Source: Euborellia annulipes (lineage: Eukaryota > Arthropoda > Insecta > Dermaptera > Anisolabididae). From it: a DNA stretch of 64,000 nucleotides. Positions 7,901 through 16,404 of this stretch are shown here, in pieces (the stretch's first letter is position 1; each line of letters starts with the position of its first letter). Below the pieces are notes generated by a model. It made no database searches. It worked only from the letters and a program-made list of their open reading frames with translations, and was not told the origin of the DNA. Location of the stretch: assembly GCA_023213315.1 (NCBI GenBank), contig JAKCPI010010562.1, positions 1 through 64,000 on the forward strand, in the 5' to 3' direction. Position numbers and translations under genes: made by a program.

Positions 7901-10710
7901 TTTTTTTTTAGGCGCCAGTTACCGGAACAATTTGAGAATCGAGGTGAGCGGACGAATCACTCTTATCATCTTCTACGTGCTGGCTTGGCTCGTGTTCGCT
8001 TGCTATTCAGGCTGTGTCGTTTCATTTCTCATCTCTCCTAAGAAGAAATTATTCTTCGATGACCTGGACGGTCTCATCACAGTCAAAGGCTTCCGGGTCC
8101 ATATCAACAACAATTCACCTTTTACACAAATTTTAAAGGTCTTTTTTCTATTTTATTTTTTAATATTGGATATTACGTTCATTCTTGTCTTGTGTTGATT
8201 TTCATTGATCTTTTAACAATAAATACTTTATAAATGTTATTATATATTATGCATCTTTTATAAAAGCATAGAAATATATAAATATAGGCTAATACTATTT
8301 CGGCTGTTAGACTAGCCTGCCATCTATTGCAAGAATGCTGAACTAATTTGACAGTTGATTTTTAAATAAATCATCTAAGCTTTTTTTTAAAATTTCTTAA
8401 TTAATATGTGATTAATAATAACAATAAATCAATTTTTAAATTTAAAAAAAATTAAAGATTATTGGGACAGATTGCTTTTTTGTATTTGCTTGATAACAAA
8501 ACAATTAATTACGATAATTTTTTAATAAGTGTTTAAAAAAAATTATAGCTCGATGTCCCAATAATCTCTTATGAATTTAATTCATTTAAAAGACAAACGC
8601 ATTGAAAAATTCTTTATAATAGTCTAGTTTTTTTTTTTTAAAAGTACGTTTAGACGTCGCTCCTGAACTCCCTTAATTTTTTCTCTTTTTTCAAGGGTTC
8701 ATTCATAATTTTTGTTTCTTTCTCTGTTTTTAGGAGAGTACAGATCCAAAAATTAGTATATTATTTCAAAAATACATCGCACCTGAATTGGAGAACCTTC
8801 CATTAACAAAACAAGGTTTCGAGAATGTAGGCGTATTAAATAAATATGGCTTCATACAATACTCTTCAATTGGGAAATTTTTTTTGAAAAATCAACCCTA
8901 CGAGGTCTTCCATCTCTCAATTTTAAATCAACCCTCGTTTCTATCTTATAGCATCAGGAAATATTCTCCGTATCAGAGATTCTTCAATTACAAGTAAGTT
9001 TTATTTATGAGGGTTTGTTTATTCATGAAATTTATTAAAACGGGGACATATTGTTTCTGGTGCGCGTCTCGGGCTGTTAATTTTGGGACTTTCCAGCGGC
9101 CACAATTTTGAAGCTATCGACCTCAAATTTTTTTTAAATTAAAGCTATTTAAAATATCTACAAATAATAGAAGACCTTTTTTTGATTTTCGAAAAAATAA
9201 TTTTTTTTTATATTAATCGCATTAAATAAAAGATATTTTAAAAAAAGGAGCTCTATAAGTTGTTGATAATTAAATTAGTAATCATTGTGTTAAAGAATAA
9301 TTAATTTTTTGCCTTTAATTAATTAGCTGGAAAGTCTAGAATGAAATGGAACAAGTTACGTGTATTCCAATGGGGGAACACTAACGCCATCTCTTGCCGC
9401 CTCGAGTCAATCGTGTTTTAACGGTTTTTCGAGACGCGCACCTTAAGAAGACCTATTGTAATATGATACTAATTTAAGAAACATTTAATATGAAATATCT
9501 TAAACATTTCTAAGCAAATTTAACACAAATCCATATCATTTTAATAAATAATTACAATTTAAATAAAACAAAGACAAAAATGTCTAAATTCTTTTTTATT
9601 ATCGTTTTTTAACTAGACTGTAAGTGTTCTTTATTGGCGAGGGCAAACATCCCATGGCTCTCAGGAATCGAACCCAGGATCTCCGCCCTTTCCGGGGCAT
9701 CCCGGGGCGTGCTGTCCATTGCACCAGTCCAACCAGTCCATGGACCCTCGCCCTAGACCGGTGGCCTGGTGCGATGGACAGCACTCCTATATTAGAATAG
9801 GTCTTTTTAATAATAATAATAATAATAATATTTAATGGCTGGAAATATATTGAGGAAAGATGTGTAAAAGCAGGCAGCCAGAAATAAAAACGCCCTCAAT
9901 TCCCTTTGAATGTCCAGACTGCCTGCATTTACACATCCTTCCTTTTTAAGAAGAAACAAAGTGTTCCACTATTTTTGACACGCAATGTATATCTGAATCA
10001 GGGGCGTATATAAGGGGGGGGGGAGGGCGAGGTGGCCCCCCTCCCCCCGAAATTTCCCAAACACATATACATATATAAGGATATACAGACATCAGCGCAA
10101 CAAATCTTTCCGCAGGATGGACAACTTTGGTTCCGCAAAAGAAAAAATGTTCCGCAAAAAATTTCGTGTGAAAAAAATTTAATTTCTTAAAAAAAAAATT
10201 TTCCGCAGAAAAATTTTTTGAGTTCGGGCCCCCCCCCCCCCGAAAAAATTTCTATATACGCCCCTGATCTGAATTCTTAAATCAGGCAAACATTGGTCTA
10301 TTTGCCCAAATGTGATTTTTTCCCGGCCCTCCTTCACATGGGCGTAACTAGAGAATTTGGCTGGGCCCCCCTCCCCCCAAGTTCGATTTTATATATAATC
10401 AGAATTTTTAAAGTTGTTTCGCCTCTTTTTATTTTAATTAATCTTTTTTTTTTTCTTTTTCAGGATCCTTCAATTACATGAGATTGGTCTCGTTAGGCAA
10501 GTGGAAAATTTTTTCTGTGAATCGTACGAAGCACAAACAAATGAACAAATTTTTGTTAGTATCGGATTGAAAAGGCTCTATTTGCCCTTCTCGATTCTCT
10601 TCACCGGCTATTTCCTCTCGCTTTTATTATTGATCATGGAGAATATCCATTCCCGATTGTTTCTTAAAAAAATGAAAGAGGAAGAAGAAGAAATAGAAGA
10701 ACATTTATAA
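1685..10710 (+). CDS. multi-exon ionotropic receptor-like gene (possibly a pseudogene)
   Basis: Seven recognisable exons (1685-1994, 2059-2165, 3391-3562, 4943-5184, 7912-8138, 8734-8993, 10464-10710) encode a divergent ionotropic glutamate-receptor relative. Such IRs act as ligand-gated cation channels in the plasma membrane of arthropod chemosensory neurons. In order they give the S1 ligand-binding half, M1, a pore segment, M3, the S2 half and M4 with a short acidic tail. Pore and M3 residues (LGIFCLQG, then ACYSGCVVSFL) are degenerate relative to true glutamate receptors, as expected for IRs. Splice phases agree for joins 1-2, 2-3, 4-5, 5-6 and 6-7. The 3-4 join is out of phase, and exon 1 appears to shift frame near 1800-1830. 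No signal peptide or first exon was found. It is either a decaying gene or one with an unseen microexon or indel errors. Confidence 0.75.
2059..2165 (+). CDS. IR-like gene exon, S1 domain
   Basis: It is bounded by a TTTTTTTTAG acceptor and a CAG/GTATTA donor. It reads LPPQTIVYRTNKVEDYKY and then DGVTQRMWLIMMQFLNI. The Pro-Pro start and the later DG match the S1 layout of ionotropic receptors. It starts in phase 0 and ends in phase 2, compatible with the next exon. Confidence 0.75.
2200..2262. repeat. TCTGGTGTGAC hairpin family, diverged copy in IR intron
   Basis: This is a hairpin of the type seen about ten times in the window: CTGGAGTGACTGG, then CAACTTTCTCTTACC, then the returning arm GAGTTGTATA. 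It is partly decayed. Confidence 0.6.
2346..2745. mobile_element. hAT-like MITE family A, truncated
   Basis: It begins with the family terminus CAGGGGCGTATATAG and contains the family's long G run and GCGGAAC repeats. The expected right terminus is missing, so the right border is approximate. Intact copies lie at 9999-10266 and 41435-41702. Confidence 0.65.
3391..3562 (+). CDS. IR-like gene exon, S1 ligand-binding core
   Basis: The acceptor is TTTTCAG before 3391; the likely donor is AAG/GTATCT. It translates as CINVFIENYRGIRL, NGTWTGHVAAVVNGDVDLV, SAFTYYSQRKDVVDFL. The NG-TW-G and GDVDL-SA-T-Y--R pattern is the hallmark of the ionotropic receptor S1 lobe. The exon ends in phase 0, but the next exon needs two bases from here, so the join is broken or incomplete. 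Its last 24 bases resemble the first 24 of the next exon. Confidence 0.8.
3590..3880. mobile_element. hAT-like MITE family B, partial copy in IR intron
   Basis: The interior matches the complete copy at 42307-42566: a TCTGGTGTGACTGG half-hairpin, an AATACAAATCAAATTTTTA segment, then a G run and C-rich end. Terminal inverted repeats are not preserved. Confidence 0.55.
4122..4730 (+). mobile_element. TTAA-flanked MITE, family 1 (full-length copy)
   Basis: The 609-bp element is flanked by TTAA at 4118-4121 and 4731-4734. Left end GGGGGTTCAGGAGCGACG; right end CTTCGATCCTATTCCCCC, so the ends are imperfect inverted repeats. TTAA target duplication is the piggyBac signature, so mobilisation by a piggyBac-type transposase is inferred. 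It has no coding capacity. Related copies lie near 8.2-8.7, 15.6, 16.4, 48.7, 52.0 and 60.5 kb. Confidence 0.75.
4733..4828. repeat. foldback of a tRNA-like half
   Basis: Two arms of about 40 bp are inverted copies of each other. Each contains a tRNA B-box-like core (GGTTCGACT on plus, GGTTTGACTCC on minus). It abuts the TTAA MITE. It looks like an inverted duplication of a tRNA or SINE fragment. Confidence 0.55.
4943..5184 (+). CDS. IR-like gene exon with first membrane segment
   Basis: A TTTTTTTTTTTAG acceptor precedes it and a CAAG/GTAACA donor follows. It reads LTVFFRKDQLVMDADSSNW, then TAFTKPFALSLWLSLMVA with a hydrophobic M1 (about 5016-5105), then SILYVLGIFCLQ at the pore. F-KPF---LW before M1 is characteristic of ionotropic receptors. 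The open frame needs entry in phase 2. Confidence 0.8.
5695..5742 (-). ncRNA. hammerhead-like ribozyme motif, intact core
   Basis: Minus strand: stem I strand UUUGUA, core CUGAUGA, an extra U, stem II GACC-GGC closed by GCC-GGUC, GAAA, then the palindrome AUAU and U, then stem I return strand UACGAA. Stem I forms 6 pairs including one G-U. The short palindromic stem III implies dimer pairing, as in ribozymes of Penelope-like elements. Activity is not shown. Confidence 0.7.
5858..5905 (+). ncRNA. hammerhead-like motif, core broken
   Basis: This is the inverted copy of the 5695-5742 motif. The invariant G of the GAAA box is A (GGUC-AAAA), which should abolish cleavage. Stem I and stem II remain. 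Confidence 0.65.
5986..6265. mobile_element. hAT-like MITE family A, truncated
   Basis: It starts with CAGGGGCGTATATAG at 5986 and continues with the family G run and GCGGAACC motifs. No right terminal repeat is recognisable. Confidence 0.6.
6542..7313. mobile_element. hAT-like non-autonomous element, family F
   Basis: The 772-bp element has 13-bp perfect terminal inverted repeats (TAGGGCTCGGATT and AATCCGAGCCCTA). It is flanked by an exact 8-bp duplication ACAATAGG (6534-6541 and 7314-7321). Eight-bp duplications and TAGGG termini fit the hAT superfamily. The interior has repeated ATAGGCACTAAAA motifs and a nested foldback at 6731-6900. It is non-coding and intronic. Confidence 0.85.
6731..6900. 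repeat. AATGGGTCG palindrome nested in family F element
   Basis: A 170-bp near-perfect palindrome beginning AATGGGTCGTTTTGATAAC and ending with its complement. A related triple-arm copy lies at 45221-45507. Confidence 0.8.
7439..7558 (+). rRNA. 5S ribosomal RNA gene
   Basis: The 120-nt sequence matches animal 5S rRNA. The internal promoter blocks GAAGTTAAGCAACATTGGGC (A-box area) and GGATGGGTGACCGCCTGGGA (C-box) are intact. The terminal helix GCCAACTT / AAGTTGGC pairs perfectly over 8 bp. A long T tract at about 7565-7586 can serve as RNA polymerase III terminator. It is a single copy inside an intron of the IR-like gene, on the same strand. Preserved pairing and control regions suggest it could be functional, but a recently dispersed copy is possible. 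Confidence 0.9.
7564..7586 (+). terminator. T-tract terminator of 5S gene
   Basis: An unbroken run of more than 20 T, a few bases after the 5S 3' end, matches the RNA polymerase III termination signal. Confidence 0.7.
7716..7797. repeat. TCTGGTGTGAC hairpin family, stand-alone copy
   Basis: The arms begin TCTGATGTGACAATCAC and end with the complement, with an internal CTTTC..GAGAAAG hairpin. The copy has no larger element attached. Confidence 0.65.
7912..8138 (+). CDS. IR-like gene exon with pore/M3
   Basis: The acceptor is a long T run plus AG. It reads GASYRNNLRIEVSGRI, then a hydrophobic M3 (TLIIFYVLAWLVFACYSG, CVVSFL), then the start of S2 (DDLDGLITVKGFRVHI). It enters in phase 1 and leaves in phase 0 at AAG/GTCTTT, a weak donor. 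S-R before M3 and Y-G--VSFL are family features. Confidence 0.8.
8196..8673 (-). mobile_element. TTAA MITE family 1, end-truncated
   Basis: An inverted copy of the family at 4122-4730. It keeps the GGGGGTTCAGG-type end, read as GTCGCTCCTGAACTCCC on plus, followed by TTAA at 8674-8677. The opposite end is missing. Confidence 0.7.
8734..8993 (+). CDS. IR-like gene exon, S2 domain
   Basis: A TTTTTAG acceptor precedes it and a strong GTAAGT donor follows in phase 2. It reads ESTDPKISILFQKYIAPE, later NKYGFIQYSS, ending SIRKYSPYQRFFNY. It belongs to the second ligand-binding lobe; the S-R-YSPY-- end leads into the last exon. Confidence 0.8.
9059..9442. mobile_element. TTAA MITE family 2 (GGTGCGCGTCTCG ends)
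   Basis: Terminal inverted repeats are GGTGCGCGTCTCG and CGAGACGCGCACC, followed by TTAA at 9443-9446. The left TTAA is lost. The interior is AT-rich. Copies at 37016-37391 and 50910-51304 keep TTAA on both sides. Confidence 0.75.
9640..9788 (-). repeat. tRNA-derived sequence with inverted partial copy
   Basis: On the minus strand an A-box-like GGTGCAATGGACAGCAC precedes a B-box GGGTTCGATTCC about 45 nt later, as in a tRNA or tRNA-SINE head. An inverted copy of the A-box part lies at the other end. No cloverleaf is evident, so it is a relic. Confidence 0.55.
9858..9948. repeat. small foldback
   Basis: GATGTGTAAAAGCAGGCAG and its near-complement CTGCCTGCATTTACACATC form a hairpin of about 90 bp. 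Confidence 0.55.
9999..10266. mobile_element. hAT-like MITE family A, complete
   Basis: The 268-bp element has inverted ends CAGGGGCGTATATA / TATATACGCCCCTG and an exact 8-bp duplication ATCTGAAT (9991-9998, 10267-10274). It carries G and C runs near the ends. The exact duplication indicates a fairly recent insertion, here in the last intron of the IR-like gene. Confidence 0.9.
10337..10390 (+). mobile_element. hAT-like MITE family D, left-end fragment
   Basis: It starts CATGGGCGTAACTAGAG, identical to the left end of the complete element at 55228-55407. The rest is lost. Confidence 0.55.
10464..10710 (+). CDS. IR-like gene last exon with M4
   Basis: The TTTTCAG acceptor gives entry in phase 2. 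It reads LQLHEIGLVRQVENFF, then hydrophobic M4 (LPFSILFTGYFLSLLLLIM), then an acidic tail and TAA at 10708-10710. L-E-G---- before M4 is standard for ionotropic receptors. Confidence 0.85.
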
Positions 10711-10763
10711 CTACGTTAAACAAAAAAAGGTAACATAATATTTCTTTTTAAAAACGTAATTAA

Positions 10764-11020
10764 GGCCGCCCACCCCTGCTACGCTCTACCGGAGAGGTCT
10801 ACCTGTGCAGGCGACTGGCGCAAGATCGAAAATCAATTCTTACTAGTGACACCGTACCATACTCAGGTCGCGTCAGTTGTTTTCTAGTGTATGTCCCGGA
10901 CGGTCACGACGTCACGTCACTCTTGTGTGCCATCGCTCAGGTACGCCGTTCCGTTCCGGACAGGCACGGTTTACCTGCACAGGTAACCTCTCCGGTAGGC
11001 CGTAGCGTGTATCGCAGGCC
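10764..11020. mobile_element. PIF/Harbinger-like MITE, GC-rich
   Basis: The 257-bp element starts GGCCGCCCACCCCTG and ends ATCGCAGGCC. It is flanked by TAA on both sides (10761-10763, 11021-11023). Arms near both ends (CTACCGGAGAGG..., CCTCTCCGGTAG...) pair over about 45 bp. A 3-bp TWA duplication with GGCC ends fits PIF/Harbinger. It is much richer in GC than its surroundings. Confidence 0.7.
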
Positions 11021-11063
11021 TAAGATGTCTCAAAAAGAACGCCAGATTTAAATATATATATAT

Positions 11064-11405
11064 ACAGGAAGTTTATTTCCTATTGCAGGTGTTAGGCAAT
11101 TAATTAGCGCTAACCTTCTGGTTTCGGCCTCAGAGGGCCATCGTCAGGCCTGTGAAACAATTTTTTATAATCAACAGGTTAGTCAAAGTGGAAAACAATA
11201 GTAATATGTATAATATTATTTTACATTCTTTCTATTTACGAAACGAAATCTGTTGATTATAAAAAATTGTTTCGCAGGCCTGACGATGGCCCTCTATGGC
11301 CGAAGGTTAGCGCTAGCTGGTCGTAGGAATAAAAATGTTCACCAAAAAAAATAAAGTCATCTTTATTGAATTAATTGCCCCTGCAATAGGAAATAAACTT
11401 CCTGT
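11064..11405. repeat. ribozyme-bearing foldback, 11.2 kb
   Basis: The arms start with CAGGAAGTTTATTTCC and end with its complement. The right arm has an insertion of about 60 bp. Hammerhead-like motifs occur in both arms; the right one has lost its GAAAC box. Confidence 0.7.
11106..11152 (-). ncRNA. hammerhead-like motif with a real stem III
   Basis: Minus strand: CUGACGA, extra U, stem II GGCC-CUCUGA-GGCC, GAA, then ACC-AGAA-GGU as a 3-bp stem III hairpin, then U. Unlike the other copies it could fold as a monomer. Stem I pairing is poor. Confidence 0.5.
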
Positions 11406-12070
11406 GTGTATATATATTAATATATTCCTACATCTCCTGGATTCTATGCCAGATTTAAAGTTGATGGGAAGCCGAACGGATTTGCTTTACAATAGATTAC
11501 AAATTTTGTAGCAGACAAATTATTCGAGTTTTGTAGTCATTAATGAGTAAATGTATTATAAAATTTTGTTTAAATAAAATTAAGATTTTTCTATATTCTC
11601 TCTAAGAATGTCCCTGGTCAGTGGTGGATCTGGATACAAATTTCAAATTTATCATTTTAATTATGTTCTTTGGAGGTATAAATCCATCATGTTTCTTGTT
11701 TTATTTCTCTCTAAATCCGGCGTTCTCTTATTGAATAGTACAATACAATAACATCCTTTTATATTTTCTTTTAAAACAGGTGCCGGAGTCAACACAACAG
11801 CAACTTGATTCTGAATATTTAATGGATAATCTCTTATATATAAATAAATATTGTGTTAGTTACATTCTTTCTTCTTTCTCATCCTTCTTTATGTACTCTC
11901 CTATATCCGCAGAAAATTTTTAATTGCTTTTTAGGTATTTTTTGGGGGAATGTCCACCGATGTCTCCTAAACTCCTTGCAAAGTTGGCTTAGAAAAAGTG
12001 GGCCAAATCGACACAACGGCTTCAAAATGACACCCATTTCTACTAACACTTGTGGATTAAAAATTTATAC

Positions 12071-12190
12071 AAATATCACACAATGTTTCCCAGGCGGCCA
12101 TCCATCTGAGATCTATAGGCAGTACTCAATGATCAGTAATCAGCCAATCATGGATGGATGCCTTTAAAACACCATGTGATATTGGATTTC
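12071..12190. pseudogene. inverted pair of 5S rRNA pseudogene fragments
   Basis: Positions 12071-12130 match the 3' half of 5S rRNA on the minus strand (GTTTCCCAGGCGGCCATCCA is the complement of the C-box area). Positions 12147-12190 match the same 3' part on plus (GGATGGATG...ACACCATGTGA). The two lie tail to tail as a palindrome. Both are diverged from the 5S copy at 7439-7558, so this is a dead inverted duplication. Confidence 0.7.
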
Positions 12191-12213
12191 AAATTTTTAA
12201 CCCTTTCTTGTCC

Positions 12214-12419
12214 CCGGGTGTGGCATAGTAGGTAGCGTGCCTACCTCCTATGCCAAACGTCGCGGGTTCGAACCCCAGGCAGTCCGATGATTTTATTTAA
12301 GGCATTTGGATACCAAATGGCTTAAATAGAAATGCCTGGTGCAGATATTATAAATAATAACGGTTATCGTCAAAGTTTTAAATGGCCTAAGTTGCCGAAA
12401 AGACTGTGTGAATGTGTGT
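12214..12419 (+). mobile_element. tRNA-derived SINE, copy 1
   Basis: The head resembles a tRNA gene with B-box GGTTCGAACCC at 12265-12275. The body has TTTATTTAAGGCATTTGG and ends with GCCTAAGTTGCCGAAAAGAC and GTGTGAATGTG. The best copy (57645-57903) ends in an A run. Such elements are transcribed by RNA polymerase III and moved by a LINE partner. Confidence 0.8.
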
Positions 12420-13792
12420 TGTTAGTTTATAATATAAATATAAATAACCTTTAGTCACAATCTAATTTTGCTACACTTTATGGTACATAGAGTAATGATG
12501 TAGATGGCTTCGTTGGGACCATGGCTTCAAGTTCTTCTTGAACTTCCTATCCAATATGTCTATTAGCCGATGCCTTCTATAATTCGTCCTTGTTATAAGA
12601 GGAAAAAATTTTTTTAAAAAACCTCTAGACTATTTTTTAGAAAAAGATCGGACCCTTTCTTTCTATAAAGGGCGTATAATGAGGATTTTTAAAGCTTTTC
12701 TATACCTTTGAAAGTCTTGTTTAATTCTCTTTGATATTAACTTTCATAATTGAAAGTAAGGACTTGCCAAAATTTTTATTTTCTAGTATAATAATAAAAT
12801 TTATTTCCTCCTTACAGGAGGACCTCATCCTAATCCCGTCAGCAACGATTTAAGCCTTTGACCATGATCCTTCGATCCTTTCCATTTATTTACAACAAAA
12901 AGATGAAAAGGTAAATAAATTATTTTTGTTAAATGAGAAGAATCGATTTTCATACTGAGTAGGTTTGGGGGTGCAGGAGAACCGACATTGGAAGGGCGCC
13001 TCTTAGAAAAAGTAACAAAATAATAAAAAGAAAATAAATATTTTATTATGAATATAATTTATTTATATATATACAGGATGAATCAAAAAGAATGAAACAA
13101 ATTTACGTATTTATTAAGAGTGAAAAAAAAGATAGGAGATGTTGCCTATAAAGCGTCAAAAAACAACACAACTCTAAAGGATTTATTCATACTATAATAT
13201 AACCTCAGAATTCCCAAAAAAAATATTAAAAGAGAAAAAATATAATGTTTAAATGTTGCTCAGGGGCCCACATCTTGTGGGTACGTGGATGGCGACCACG
13301 AGCTGCCCGAGCTGGGACAGGCAGTCCTTCAGTTCTTTAAATGTCTATCTCTTCCTTCCTCTTTTCAACAGGCGTCAGACCGTGTGACGGGCCGGCCTGT
13401 CCTATTTCTTCCGGTCGTAAAAACGTATGATAGGGTTGAAGGGTAAAAAAAAGTCCGCCGACCCCGCACCGCGGGAATAATAAGGGCGAGGACAGAAGAA
13501 TGAAGTAGATAATGTTAGAAATGATAAAAAATATTTTATATTCTGTAAAATTTGGGGAGGGAGGGGGTAATCGTCCTTCCCCGGAAAAAACCATGGAAAT
13601 TTCTTTATAAAAGAATTTAGTTCCGTTCAAAAGAATTTGGATTTCCTTCCACATCCTAATCTCTTTTATTGCCGATGAATTTCAATCCGATTCGAAAATC
13701 CTGAATCGGATTTGGGGATTTAAATTCAAAATGACCTCGATCCTGCCCATTCCTGAGTCAAATTCAGGTTTAGCTTTTGATATTTCTATAAT

Positions 13793-14110
13793 TAAATACA
13801 AGTCTATATTTTGCCGACGTTTCGAGTGCACTCTTCATCAGGACCTACGATCAGTCAAATAATTTTATTATATTTTACACAAGAGTTAACAAAAATTTAA
13901 AAAAATTAAGAAATTTGATGTCAAATTGTCAGGTTAGTTGACATGGCAGTATAGCAACGTTTTTATAAATTTATTGAAAATTTTTCAAGAGAATAAAAAT
14001 TGGTAAACTCTTGTGTAAAATATAATAAAATTGTTTGGCTGATCGTAGGTCCTGAAGAGTGCCATTGGCTCTCAAAACGTTGACAAAATAGGGCTATAGA
14101 CTTTTATTTT
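13793..14110. repeat. ribozyme-bearing foldback, 13.9 kb
   Basis: The arms begin AGTCTATATTTTGCCGACG and end with the diverged complement. The left arm carries an intact hammerhead-like core on minus. The right-arm copy (CCTGAAGAGTGCC...CAAAACGTTGAC) is decayed. Confidence 0.7.
13813..13844 (-). ncRNA. hammerhead-like ribozyme motif
   Basis: Minus strand: CUGAUGA, extra A, stem II GAG-UGCA-CUC, GAAACGUC. The ACGU palindrome can form stem III between two molecules, with cleavage expected after GUC. Stem I is only 3 bp (GUC/GGC with a G-U). Confidence 0.6.
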
Positions 14111-14324
14111 ATTTTTCGCCTTGGCTGCTCATATAGCACATCCACCTATTATAATATCAAGCCATCAAGAAACAACTATCAATAGTTAAAACATTCACAT
14201 TTATTTATTAGTTATAACGGCAAAGAATGGATTGATTTTTTTTAACTTTATACAATGGATCACCCGTATGGTCAAGAATGTATATTTTTCGTTTATCTTT
14301 TGCCTAGGATAGAATAGGTTGAAG

Positions 14325-14522
14325 CAAGGGCGGATACAAGGGGGGGGGGAATTTATTTTTAATGAAAATTTTTAAATATTAATACTTAAAAATTAGATTT
14401 GTATTTATATTCCGGCAAACAAGTACAGAATTACCGAAATTAAGAAAAAATAGTGTGCTGTGCGACCAGTCACACCAGATTACCCCCCCCCCCCCCGAGA
14501 AACACCTCTGGATCCGCCCTTG
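14325..14522 (-). mobile_element. hAT-like MITE family B
   Basis: Inverted ends are CAAGGGCGGATAC and GATCCGCCCTTG. Flanks GGTTGAAG (14317-14324) and GGCTGAAG (14523-14530) match at 7 of 8. It contains the TCTGGTGTGACTGG half-hairpin seen in the 42.3-kb copy, reversed. Confidence 0.8.
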
Positions 14523-14638
14523 GGCTGAAGTGGCAGTTCCCAGAGAGGGAACACACTTAGGCCAATTAGGCCCTTTGTGATACCACGGTGGGGCTATTCC
14601 CTTTCCCACCCCTAAGAGGAGACTTCGGCATGCTCGTA

Positions 14639-14785
14639 ACTAAGGGGGTGCCGCCGCCTCCCCCAGAAGTCTCGTGGCCCTCGGAAAGCTCCCTGCCCCA
14701 AGAAAAATTGTGGCTTTCCAGGAGTCCCAGATGATAGCTACTCCCCCGGATGGGCCCCCAGCCAAATTCTCTAGTTACCCCCATG
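14639..14785. mobile_element. hAT-like MITE family D
   Basis: Ends CATGCTCGTAACTA and TAGTTACCCCCATG are inverted. Flanks GACTTCGG and GATTTCGG match at 7 of 8. The interior is GC-rich. Confidence 0.7.
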
Positions 14786-14799
14786 GATTTCGGCAGGAT

Positions 14800-14890
14800 G
14801 TTTGAATTATTTGCGGCAAGCTGGATCCGAACCCGAGCCGTGTTGAGACTTCGGATTCCGTAATCCACAGCTTAGCCATTGCCTCCCCAA
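14800..14890 (-). repeat. tRNA-like relic
   Basis: Minus strand: A-box-like GGCAATGGCTAAGCTGTGG and B-box GGGTTCGGATCC at tRNA spacing. No intact cloverleaf; probably a SINE head or tRNA pseudogene. Confidence 0.5.
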
Positions 14891-15482
14891 CTTACAATTT
14901 TACCGTGGCGGCCCCACATTGAATAATTGCCTTGCAAGTTACCAAACTTTCAGAATTGTGCTCTTTTTTTAATTTTCCTATTATTCATAATAACGTAAAA
15001 TTGTTTCATTCTTTTTGACCCACCTTGTATATTCTATATATATATTTATTTTTTTTATATGCACAAGTATGTATAAAATAACACAAATAAGACTATATAT
15101 ATATATTGAATATATTATAATAGATAGATTCTTATTGCCTGTTTTTTTTTATTTTATTTTATTTTTTTTTTCATTAATTAAAACAAAAAAATAATATACA
15201 TAAAAAAAATTCGTATAATAATAATAATAACAAGAGAGTGAAAAAAGAAATAATAAAGCCAGCCTATATATATATATACGTATGTAGATGTAATAGCCTT
15301 TTTACGGTATTTTATTTGCACTTTTTTCTTTTCTAAACAAATTAATATTTTTTCTTGTAATTAGAAAAAGTATAGAGAGAGAGAGAGAGAGAGTTTATTT
15401 TTTTTTCTTAAATTCGATTCCAAGTTTATTTTTTTATTTAATCTTCTTTTGAAGGATTTCGTCATCTCAGGCTATATATATG

Positions 15483-16190
15483 TGATGCGGAAAGTGAAAA
15501 GGGACCTCTATCGGAAATTGAGTTATTGATGTAGAGAATAATTTCGTGAACATTTTAAGGGGGTTCAGAAGCGAAGCTTAGATGATTTATTTAAAATTCA
15601 TCTGTCAAATTAGTTCAGCATTCTTGCAATAGATGGCAGGCTAGTCTAACAGCTGATCCCCTAATAACCTATATCTGGCCTATATTTGTATATTTTGATG
15701 CTTTTATAAAAGATACATAATATATAATAACATTTATAAAGTATTTATTGTTAAAAGATCAATGAAAATCAACCAAATGCATTAAATATTATTAGCTACC
15801 ATTCTGACATCTCTTGGCAAATTTTTGAATTACTTGATATTTGGGCATACATTTTAATGACACACAACGCCATCTTATTGGGAAAAACATGCGTAACACC
15901 TTCGCTCCCGAAGCCCCTTAAGCACTCTTATATCTCAAAAACTAAAAAAGTTCAAAGTTATAGATATAAAAAACGGAATTTTGAACAAAACGCATTTAAA
16001 CACAATAAAAAACTATTTAAGGTAACTAAAATCGATTATTTTGTAATTCTCATCACTAAAATTACCGAATAAACTTGTATAGATAAATAATTGAAGAATC
16101 GTATTCAATCGAAAGCCAAAAATCGATATTTTTGACCTAATTCGACTAAAATGCCGGTACCGAGAATTTTCCTTCGCTGACAACTGTGTA
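15483..16190 (+). repeat. TGATGCGGAAAGTG repeat, interrupted by a TTAA MITE
   Basis: Matches the copy at 22903-23280 (shared start TGATGCGGAAAGTGAAAAG and shared body including AAAATCGATATTTTTGA). It is split by the MITE at 15559-15917. The outer inverted end is lost in this copy. Confidence 0.65.
15559..15917 (+). mobile_element. TTAA MITE family 1, internally deleted
   Basis: TTAA flanks at 15555-15558 and 15918-15921. Ends GGGGGTTCAGAAGCGAAG and GCTCCCGAAGCCCC. About 250 bp of the left interior is missing compared with the 4.1-kb copy. Confidence 0.75.
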
Positions 16191-16244
16191 AAAAATTGTT
16201 GGCCATATAATGTTTTGCATTATAAAAAAAGAACTTATAGGTGT

Positions 16245-16310
16245 GGGAGGGGGGGGGGGGCGTATTATTACGTAGCCCCTGGGCCCCTCAAGTCTCTCTG
16301 CGCGCGTTAA
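16245..16310. mobile_element. hAT-like MITE family E, end fragment
   Basis: G run followed by GCGTATTATTACGTAGCCCC and CCTCAAGTCTCTCTGCG matches the right end of the element at 17741-18261. Confidence 0.45.
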
Positions 16311-16404
16311 AACCCCGATATTCAATTTTTAAAAACACCCTGTATTTTAATTTCACTCTTCCTTTACAAAGAAATAAATTTATTATGAATTTCAATTTTC
16401 TTAA

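Larger units (their letters stand above)
13073..15032. mobile_element. DNA transposon relic with TA-flanked ends and nested insertions
   Basis: Ends are ATACAGGATGAATCAAAAAG on the left and CTTTTTGACCCACCTTGTAT on the right, inverted copies over about 30 bp. They fit a TA-target element of the Tc1/mariner kind (inference). The interior holds a ribozyme foldback (13793-14110), a family B MITE (14325-14522), a family D MITE (14639-14785) and a tRNA-like relic. No transposase frame remains. Confidence 0.55.
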
